Of a stretch of DNA of 25,433 nucleotides, positions 7,320 through 13,148 are shown piece by piece. Below the pieces are notes generated by a model, which had not been told where the DNA came from, searched no databases, and was given only the letters and a program-made list of their open reading frames with translations. Both the position numbers and the translations under genes were made by a program. Positions within the stretch are counted from its first letter, which is position 1. The number at the start of each line of letters is the position of its first letter. The stretch is from CAYQMF01 sp964418595 (GTDB taxonomy: Bacteria; Planctomycetota; UBA1135; UBA2386): the NCBI GenBank assembly GCA_964418595.1, contig CAYQMF010000100.1, positions 1-25,433 of the forward strand, written 5' to 3'.

Positions 7320-8794
7320 GACGTCCGCCCCGCCGGCCGGTTGACGACCCGCGCCATGAGCGTGCGCATGATCCGCAGGTAGAGGTCGTCGCCGAGCACC
7401 GCGTCCTCGAAGCCGGCGTCGATGTTGGGGTTGTCGTTGACCTCGATCATGTAGACCTTGCCGCCAACCTCCTTGAGGTCGACGCCGTAGAGGCCGCGGC
7501 CGATGGTGTTGGCCGACTTCAGCGCCGCCTTCACCACCCGTGTCGGCGCCTGCTCCACGGGCAACGTCTCGGCGCGTCCGAAGTCCTTGGCCTGGGTCTT
7601 GGGATCGCGCTTGAGGATCTGCCAGTGGCCATCGGCCATGTAGTAGCGGCAGGCGTAGAGCGGCACGCCGTCGAGGATGCCCACGCGCCAGTCGAACTCG
7701 GTCGGCACGAAACCCTGGGCGATGATGAGGTCGCTGCGCTTCAGCATCTCCTCCACCTTGGCCTCGAGTTCGGCCGCGTCCTTCACCAGCATCACGCCCG
7801 CGGAGAAGGCGCTGTCGGGCGTCTTCAACACCAGGGGCAGGCCGAGCCGCGCCTGCAGGTCGTCGACGTTGCCGCGGTGCACGATCATCGTGTTCGGGAT
7901 GGGAATCGACTGCTGGTCGGCCATCTCCGCCAGGTAGACCTTGTTCGAGCAGCGCAGGATCGACACCGGATCGTCGATCACCGGCATGCCCAGCGCCTTG
8001 GCCCGGCACGCGAAGCGGTACGTGTAGTGGTTGACGGAGGTCGTGGTGCGGATGAAGAGCGCGTCGAACTCGGCGAGGCGGCTGTAGTCGCTCTGCTGCA
8101 CGAACTCGGCGTTGAAGCCGACCTCGTTGCCCGCCTTCACGAACTTCTGCAGGGCACGCTTGTTCGACGGCGCGTCGGCCGCGTCGGGCTCGACCAGGAT
8201 CGCCAGGTCGTAGGGCTGGCTCGCCGGCCGGCGCGTCTGCGTGCGCGCCTTGGCCAGGTAGTTCGCCGTCGCCTCCATCGCGAAGTCGACGTGGGTCTTG
8301 GGGATGTCGTCCAGCGCCAGCGGCTTGAGCGACTCCAGGCGCCAGCGCCCGGTCTTCTCGCTGCGCGAGAAACCGGCCTGCATGTACGGGCACGGGAACA
8401 TGTGGAACAGCGTCGAGGCGAGACGGCTGTGCCGCTCGGCGACGTTGTGGCCGAAGTACACGCTGAGCACGAACTCCTCGCTGGTGATGCCGTGCAGCGA
8501 CTTGTCCACGATCTCCTGCAGGTCGTTGCCGACGATCGCCGCCACTGCCTGCGACTTCATGTTCTGGATCGTCTCGTTGCCCGGCAGCGGCCGATGGTCG
8601 CGCGCATCCGCCAGCAGCGACACGTAGTAGCCGATCTTCTGGTAGGCCATCGACCTGCAGAGGTTCACGACGCGCACCCCTTCGAGAGTCGAGTAGGAGG
8701 GGTGGGTCAGGTAGTTCCGGGCCGCGACCACCTCCACGTTGGCCAGCGGGAACGACCACTCCTTCGGATCGTTCACGACGACGAGATACCGCAT
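7316..8794 (-). CDS. RLAN-domain RimK-like ATP-grasp ligase
   Basis: A 492-residue two-domain protein. Residues about 1-160 match the RimK-like ATP-grasp N-terminal (RLAN) domain: YLVVVNDPKEW, NVEVVAARNYLTHPSYSTL, VVNLCRSMAYQKIGYYVSLL and ARDHRPLPGNETIQNM. Residues about 190-490 are a RimK-type ATP-grasp: FDALFIRTTTSVNHYTYRFA, IDDPVSILRCSNKVYLAE, LPLVLKTPDSAFSAGVMLV, LIIAQGFVPTEFDWRVGIL, and the metal-binding end VYMIEVNDNPNIDAGFED. RimK-like enzymes add amino acids, often glutamate, to a peptide or protein carboxyl group through an acyl-phosphate. A GAGG lies eight bases before the ATG, inside the end of the peptidase gene, and the stop overlaps the GCS2 start. It is the middle gene of the predicted amidoligase operon; its substrate is unknown. 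Confidence 0.92.
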   Translation of the reverse strand: MRYLVVVNDPKEWSFPLANVEVVAARNYLTHPSYSTLEGVRVVNLCRSMAYQKIGYYVSLLADARDHRPLPGNETIQNMKSQAVAAIVGNDLQEIVDKSLHGITSEEFVLSVYFGHNVAERHSRLASTLFHMFPCPYMQAGFSRSEKTGRWRLESLKPLALDDIPKTHVDFAMEATANYLAKARTQTRRPASQPYDLAILVEPDAADAPSNKRALQKFVKAGNEVGFNAEFVQQSDYSRLAEFDALFIRTTTSVNHYTYRFACRAKALGMPVIDDPVSILRCSNKVYLAEMADQQSIPIPNTMIVHRGNVDDLQARLGLPLVLKTPDSAFSAGVMLVKDAAELEAKVEEMLKRSDLIIAQGFVPTEFDWRVGILDGVPLYACRYYMADGHWQILKRDPKTQAKDFGRAETLPVEQAPTRVVKAALKSANTIGRGLYGVDLKEVGGKVYMIEVNDNPNIDAGFEDAVLGDDLYLRIMRTLMARVVNRPAGRTS

Positions 8795-8798
8795 GACA

Positions 8799-9554
8799 TC
8801 AGCCTCGTGGCTGCGCGCCCCGATTGCCAGGCTCGATGAGAACCATGCTCGCGTCGTGGGTGAGGACGCCGAGCATGATGGCGCAGATCGCGCGGTCGAG
8901 AGGCACCTCGTAGTGCTGGCCCGGGGCGAGCGGGTTCTCCTCGTAAGGGTCGGCGACCAGGACCGTTCGGGTGCCCGGGTGGTAGCCGCACAGCACCACG
9001 AAGTGTCCCTGCGGCTCGCCGGCGACGTCGTCGTCCTTGCCGGTCTCGGACACTTCGCGCGGATGCCGGTAGAGATACGTCGAGCTGAGCCCGGTGAGGA
9101 TCGGCACGCCGCGCTTGAGGTGCCGCCGCACGAAGCCCGCGGTGAGGTCGCTGAAATGCAACTGGCCGCCGCGCGCGAAGAACTCGAGGTAGGCCTCGGT
9201 GAGCTGGGCCAGCACCGGCCGCGAGTCGCCCTTCGCGGCCGCCTGCGCGCGCAGCTTCGCGGCGATGTCGACCCCTGGGGCGAACCAGGTCGGGTCGAAG
9301 AGGCGGATGTTGTGCGTGTGGATGGCGACGCGGTAGCCGCGCCGCAGCGCGTCGAGTCCGAGGTACACGTCGGCGGTGCCGCCGCTGGGCGTCTTCGGCA
9401 CCGAGCCGGCGAGGTCGCCGATCGACGCCGCATCCCCGTAGTAGCGGTAGATCGCGTGCAGGCAGGTCGGCCCGCACGTGGTGTCGTCGGGCTGCGGAAG
9501 CATCTCGACCTTGAGGCGCTCGAGGTCGGCGCCACGGTCATGCGAGTCGGGCAT
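8799..9554 (-). CDS. C39-like cysteine peptidase family protein
   Basis: A 251-residue papain-fold protein of the peptidase C39-like type. LPQPDDTTCGPTCLHAIYRY gives oxyanion Gln21 and nucleophile Cys27; PQGHFVVLCGYHPG gives catalytic His184, and VLVADPYEEN gives Asp202. There is no signal peptide or transmembrane segment, so it is probably cytoplasmic, unlike the C39 domains of bacteriocin exporters. The gene ends four bases before the ATP-grasp ligase start. In this context it may trim or mature a peptide made by the two ligases, or act as a transpeptidase; that is inference. I started it at ATG 9554, where CPxPDDTT-type sequence begins soon after; the long upstream extension of the frame overlaps the lipase gene and is rejected. 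A TACCAT hexamer lies seven bases before the ATG, so it may have its own leaderless promoter. Confidence 0.88.
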   Translation of the reverse strand: MPDSHDRGADLERLKVEMLPQPDDTTCGPTCLHAIYRYYGDAASIGDLAGSVPKTPSGGTADVYLGLDALRRGYRVAIHTHNIRLFDPTWFAPGVDIAAKLRAQAAAKGDSRPVLAQLTEAYLEFFARGGQLHFSDLTAGFVRRHLKRGVPILTGLSSTYLYRHPREVSETGKDDDVAGEPQGHFVVLCGYHPGTRTVLVADPYEENPLAPGQHYEVPLDRAICAIMLGVLTHDASMVLIEPGNRGAQPRG

Positions 9555-9561
9555 CCGCGGG

Positions 9562-9567
9562 ATGGTA
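9562..9567 (-). promoter_or_regulatory. -10-like hexamer 7 nt before the C39-like gene
   Basis: TACCAT on the minus strand fits the TAnnnT form of a -10 element and ends seven bases before the ATG at 9554, in the 35-bp gap after the lipase stop. It could start a leaderless transcript for the peptidase-ligase genes independent of the lipase. No -35 was identified. Confidence 0.35.
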
Positions 9568-9589
9568 GGGCCGCCCCGCCGGAAACGGA

Positions 9590-11095
9590 TCAGTGCGACG
9601 GCGGCGGCGTCTCCAGCAGCAGGAACAGCATGTTGTTGACGAAGTGCGGGTTGGCGGTGAGGCCGACATGGTCGTCGGCGAGGAAGGTCACGCCCGACCA
9701 CGCGATGGGCGAGGCCAGCCACGGCCGGTAGGGCGACCCCGTGCGGTCGTCGGCGACGGCGCTGTAGCGCGGCACGGTGACGTCGCCCGGGAGGAACGAG
9801 AGCGGCCGGTCGAAGGTCGGCCGCAGCCTGCCGTCGCGGCGCACGAGCACCGCGCGCGCCACGGTCGGCTCGGTGTCCGCGGCGAACAGGTAGATCCGGC
9901 TGGTCGTCGGCGTCGTCGCCGGCGCGTCGAGCGCGGCGTGGAACCGGCGCGCCCGGTCGAGGCACCACGCCTGGTACTCGAGCGCCTGACGCCGGCGGTC
10001 AGCCGCGTCCTTCACGTCCGGCAGCAGCCAGGCGAGCACCTTCTCGCTCTCCGGCGCCGCGAGGCCCCAGCCGTTGTCGCGCCACAGCGCCGGGTCGTAG
10101 AGGTCGGCGTCGGCGACCTTGCCGTCTTCCTGCAGCAGCACGCCATGCCGCGTGCGCGGCATGAGCTGGTAGATCGACGGCATCGTGCCGAGGATCGCGG
10201 GGTCGAAGCGCGGCAGGAAGAACGCGGGCTGGAAGCCCGCGTGCAGCTCCGAGATCGCCTCCGCCGCCCCGAAGTTCGGCGTGCCCACCTGGATCACGCG
10301 GTCGATCTCGGCGCTGCCGGCCCAGGTGACCTTTGGCGTCGAGCCGTCGGCCGGCAGGTCCTGCTCGCCGTAGCGGAGGTAGTAGTGCGCGATGAGGCCG
10401 CCCATCGAGTGGGCGACCACGTCGAACTTGTAGCCGTGCGCGAGCCACGCCTCGATGTCGTCTGCCTCGCGCAGGCTCGCCACATCGCCGGCCGCCCGCA
10501 GCGTCGCGACCTTGTGCCGGGCACTGGCGTCGATCTCCTTGCGCTTGTTGCGCAGGAAGGCGCCGAAGCGGATGGCGTTCTCCACGTTGTCCCGCCGCCA
10601 GTCGTAGAAGAACGTCGAGCAGGTGAAGTGATCCTCCGTGTAGGCGGGCGTCTGCGGGTCGACGAGCACGCGGTCGCGGTAGCCGCCGATGCCCAGCGTG
10701 CGCAGGATGCTGGCGTAGACCTCGACGTTGATGACCTGGAACAGCAGCCCGACGCGGAGCTGCCCCAGCGGCTCGGACGCGACCACGCGCTGCTGCGCGG
10801 GGTCGTATGCCGTCGCGCTGGCGGGGATGGTCAGGGGCAGGGCCACGAGCCGCGCGCCGTCCTCGGTCTCCGGGTTGGCGTAGTCGTCGGTGAAGGCCCC
10901 CCACACCGACCGATGCGTCTCCCGCTCCTCCAGACGCGCGCCGAGGATGCCGTGGATCACCACCACCGGATTGCGGGTCTCGCGCAGCGATGCCTCGCGA
11001 TACAGGTCGCGCACCGCGGGCAGGCGGTCGCGCACCGACGAACAGGACGCCACCGTCACCGGCAGCAGGAGGGCGAGGAGGACGAAGTTGCGCAT
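9590..11095 (-). CDS. LCAT-like alpha/beta-hydrolase lipoprotein
   Basis: A 501-residue lipid-acting hydrolase related to lecithin:cholesterol acyltransferase. It begins MRNFVLLALLLPVTVASC, a lipoprotein signal with lipobox Cys18. NPVVVIHGILGARLEE supplies the oxyanion region; FDVVAHSMGGLIAHYYLRYG supplies nucleophile Ser230; LPGDVTVPRYSA supplies Asp438, matching the GDxTVP motif of the LCAT family; and DDHVGLTANPH supplies His476. Other matches are FYDWRRDNVENA and QVGTPNFGAAEAI. It should sit on a membrane and hydrolyse or transfer acyl groups on phospholipids or similar esters. The in-frame ATG 32 codons upstream adds a charged segment and would bury the lipobox, so 11095 is preferred. 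It precedes the peptidase-ligase genes by 35 bp on the same strand, but a functional link to them is not shown. Confidence 0.87.
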   Translation of the reverse strand: MRNFVLLALLLPVTVASCSSVRDRLPAVRDLYREASLRETRNPVVVIHGILGARLEERETHRSVWGAFTDDYANPETEDGARLVALPLTIPASATAYDPAQQRVVASEPLGQLRVGLLFQVINVEVYASILRTLGIGGYRDRVLVDPQTPAYTEDHFTCSTFFYDWRRDNVENAIRFGAFLRNKRKEIDASARHKVATLRAAGDVASLREADDIEAWLAHGYKFDVVAHSMGGLIAHYYLRYGEQDLPADGSTPKVTWAGSAEIDRVIQVGTPNFGAAEAISELHAGFQPAFFLPRFDPAILGTMPSIYQLMPRTRHGVLLQEDGKVADADLYDPALWRDNGWGLAAPESEKVLAWLLPDVKDAADRRRQALEYQAWCLDRARRFHAALDAPATTPTTSRIYLFAADTEPTVARAVLVRRDGRLRPTFDRPLSFLPGDVTVPRYSAVADDRTGSPYRPWLASPIAWSGVTFLADDHVGLTANPHFVNNMLFLLLETPPPSH

Positions 11096-11237
11096 CGGCT
11101 CTTGCGGGTGGGTGGAACGGACGGCGGGCTTCGATGCAGGTCGGGGCGCCGCGTTTCTCTCCGTTTCCGGCGCAACGGCGGTGAACGGCACGAAACCCCT
11201 CGATGTCCCGGGGCATCACAGGCGCCGGCTCACGACC

Positions 11238-12059
11238 ATGTTCCTCCTCGATCTCTTCCGCCGTCGTCGTCCCGCCCAGGATCAGGACCGCATCCACTAC
11301 GGCCGCACCTTGCGCGGCGTGCTCGGCATGCTGCGCAACCCGGAGGGCACACAGGCCGTGTTCGACATCGAGGACGGCCTGCGCGACACGCGCGCCGCCC
11401 GCGGCGTCGTCGCCCGCGTCGCGGCCGACCCGGGGGTCGCGGCCCTCATGCAGGCCCGCTACCTCGCCGCACCCGTCGACGTCGCCGCGCTCGCGCGCCT
11501 GCCGCACGACAGCCTCGGCTACGCGTTCGCCCGCCACATCCTCGACCACGGCTTCGACCCCGACTACTTCCGCCGCTTCGAGGTCCGCACCGAACTCGAC
11601 TGGGTGCTCATGCGCATGCGCCAGACGCACGACATCTGGCACGTCGTCACCGGCATCGACACGAGCCGTCTCGGCGAGCTGGCGGTGAAGGCCTTCGAGC
11701 TGGCGCAGACGTGGCGCCCGCTCGCCGCGGTGATCACGTGCGGCGGCATGCTCCGCTTCCTGCTGAAGGACCCCGACCAGCTCGGCGACGCGATGGCGCA
11801 CATCTCGCACGGCTACCAGCTCGGCCGCTGCGCCGCGCCCTTCCTCGCCCAGCGCTGGGAAGACGGCTGGGCGCGCCCGCTGCGCGAGTGGCGCGAGGCG
11901 CTGGGTCTTCCCGCGGAGATGCCGAAGCCCGGCGCGAGCTACGTCTGCGCCGCGCCCGCCCCGAGCCCTCCGCTGGTGCGGACGCGTCCCGAGCCCGCGA
12001 CGATCGAGCCGACGCGCCAGTGCGGCTCGTTCCACGCCTGCAGCAGTCCGGCGACGTAA
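11238..12059 (+). CDS. Coq4 family protein
   Basis: A 273-residue protein of the Coq4 family, a component associated with ubiquinone biosynthesis in eukaryotes and many bacteria. The signature zinc-site pattern HDxxHx11E is exact: H131-D132-I-W-H135 with E147, in RMRQTHDIWHVVTGIDTSRL. Other family blocks are HILDHGFDPDYFRRFEV, VKAFELAQTWRPLA and AHISHGYQLG, ending in QRWEDGWARPLREWREALGL near residue 220, where the conserved fold stops. The remaining 50 or so residues (Ala/Pro/Arg-rich) mostly lie over the 3' end of the convergent PurM-like gene, an overlap of 121 bp, and probably reflect loss of an earlier stop. It is divergent from the lipase gene, 142 bp away. No strong ribosome-binding site is seen before the ATG. 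Confidence 0.88.
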   Translation: MFLLDLFRRRRPAQDQDRIHYGRTLRGVLGMLRNPEGTQAVFDIEDGLRDTRAARGVVARVAADPGVAALMQARYLAAPVDVAALARLPHDSLGYAFARHILDHGFDPDYFRRFEVRTELDWVLMRMRQTHDIWHVVTGIDTSRLGELAVKAFELAQTWRPLAAVITCGGMLRFLLKDPDQLGDAMAHISHGYQLGRCAAPFLAQRWEDGWARPLREWREALGLPAEMPKPGASYVCAAPAPSPPLVRTRPEPATIEPTRQCGSFHACSSPAT

Positions 12060-12862
12060 TCCACCTGCGCCGGCGGCACGCAGAGGATCTGCCCCACACC
12101 GAGGTTGAAGGTCGCCGCGAGCGCCGCATCGTCCATCGCGCCCCGCGCCTTCAGCCACGCGGCCAGATCCGGCAACGGCCAACTGCCGAGATCCAGCGCC
12201 GCGTCGACGCGGCCGCCGAGCGCCGCGGTGATCGAACGCGTGAGGCCGCGCGCGGTCATCGCGATGACGGCGCCCACCCGCGCTTCGTGGAGAAACGTGT
12301 ACACCGGGCCGAAGAACGCCTTGCGCGGGATGAGGAGCGCCTGTCGCCCCGTGACCTCCGTCCCCGACAGCGCGACGTCGAGCGCCTCCGCCTCCCGTAG
12401 CCAGCGCAGTGCGACATCGAAGCCCGCATCCTGCAGGGCGGCGTCGCCGCACGCGAACAGCACGTCGCCAGAGCGTGCCCCTGGGAGCGTGGCCACGACC
12501 CGCCCGGACGCCTCGACCTGGACGCCGGGTTCTTCGCCGGGGGACGCCATCGCGCCCCGCCAGACGAACCCGTGTGCGCGGCAACCGCGTTCGAGACCGA
12601 GCAGGAGATCCTCGTGGGTCGGCAGCGGCCCGAAGACGCGCGCTGCCAACTCCGTCGGCACCGCGCCGGAGGCGGCGAGGTCCTCGACGCAGGCCGCCAC
12701 CACGTCCGCGGCCGCGCGATCGCCGCGACCGCACTCCAGGGCGAACGCGAGCGCCGGCCCCGACCGCCGGACATGCAGGACCCCGCCCCCCGCGACCGGC
12801 ATGGTCCGGCCTTCGGCGGCGACTTCGTACGCGAACTCGGACGACACGTCGGGTGGTTCCAT
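11939..12862 (-). CDS. PurM-like (AIR synthase fold) protein with degenerate active site
   Basis: A 307-residue protein whose order of motifs follows phosphoribosylformylglycinamidine cyclo-ligase. DRAAADVVAACVEDLAASGA matches the N-terminal dimer/ATP region; GDVLFACGDAALQDAGFDVA, LLIPRKAFFGPVYTFL, DLGSWPLPDLAAWLKARG and LAATFNLGVGQILCV match the C-terminal domain. Two key motifs are altered: GGETAxMPG reads WRGAMASPGEEPG, and the HITGGGL loop reads IAMTARGLTRSI. It may therefore be a pseudo-enzyme or act on another substrate, as other PurM-superfamily proteins do (ThiL, SelD, HypE). The ATG at 12862 has GGAGG seven bases upstream and a TACACT hexamer further up, making this the best-supported start in the window. 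The 3' end overlaps Coq4 convergently. Confidence 0.8.
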   Translation of the reverse strand: MEPPDVSSEFAYEVAAEGRTMPVAGGGVLHVRRSGPALAFALECGRGDRAAADVVAACVEDLAASGAVPTELAARVFGPLPTHEDLLLGLERGCRAHGFVWRGAMASPGEEPGVQVEASGRVVATLPGARSGDVLFACGDAALQDAGFDVALRWLREAEALDVALSGTEVTGRQALLIPRKAFFGPVYTFLHEARVGAVIAMTARGLTRSITAALGGRVDAALDLGSWPLPDLAAWLKARGAMDDAALAATFNLGVGQILCVPPAQVDYVAGLLQAWNEPHWRVGSIVAGSGRVRTSGGLGAGAAQT

Positions 12863-12869
12863 CCGTCGA

Positions 12870-12892
12870 CCTCCGGGGCGGCGCGGAGTGTA
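12870..12892 (-). promoter_or_regulatory. ribosome-binding site and -10-like element of the PurM-like gene
   Basis: On the minus strand GGAGG (12870-12874) lies seven bases before the ATG at 12862, and TACACT (12887-12892) lies thirteen bases further upstream, a good TAnnnT -10 candidate. No convincing -35 was found. The Shine-Dalgarno fixes the start codon. Confidence 0.45.
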
Positions 12893-12923
12893 GCACGCAA
12901 GGACGAGCGGACGGCGATCGCGA

Positions 12924-13122
12924 CGGGAACACGGTTTCGGGCTCGGGCTCCGCTCGGCGGCGCGAAGCGCCGCCGAGCTGGGCTCGGGCACGTTCACGAC
13001 GGGAAGGGGCTCGCGCGAGCTAAACGCACCCGTCGGCAGCGGCTCCGACGTGAACGTGCCAGCCGAGCTGGCGCGCCAGCGACAGCTCGGCGAGCCCGAG
13101 CCCGTGCCCGAACCGTGTCCCC
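12924..13122. repeat. four-way-junction (cloverleaf-like) inverted-repeat element
   Basis: An outer stem (12924-12950 with 13092-13122; imperfect, with a six-base bulge) encloses three hairpins placed almost end to end. Hairpin 1 is 12952-12978, a perfect 12-bp stem with a GAA loop. Hairpin 2 is 12987-12998 with 13049-13060, a perfect 12 bp, extended inward by 12998-13003 with 13029-13034 and containing the palindrome GCTCGCGCGAGC at 13009-13020. Hairpin 3 is 13062-13070 with 13083-13091, a perfect 9 bp around the palindrome CTGGCGCGCCAG. It lies between two minus-strand genes, after the TPR gene stop and before the PurM-like gene. It may be a mobile REP-like element, a cruciform or a structured RNA; no copy number can be judged from one window. 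Confidence 0.75.
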
Positions 13123-13148
13123 GCTTCGTGGCCTCCCGCCCGCTCCTC

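Noticed and set aside
5835..7382. 515-codon plus-strand frame through the inverted repeat and GCS2 gene
   Set aside because: It begins in the C/T tract and is antisense to well-conserved GCS2 motifs; composition is Arg-rich and motif-free.
9555..9968. Upstream extension of the C39-like gene
   Set aside because: It overlaps the lipase 3' coding region in another frame and is Arg/Ala-rich without motifs.
9593..12400. 935-codon plus-strand frame
   Set aside because: Antisense to the lipase gene, and out of frame with the real Coq4 gene it crosses.
12924..13122. Cloverleaf-like element as a tRNA
   Set aside because: It is about 200 bases long, lacks the TTCRANY T-loop consensus and has no acceptor-anticodon proportions.
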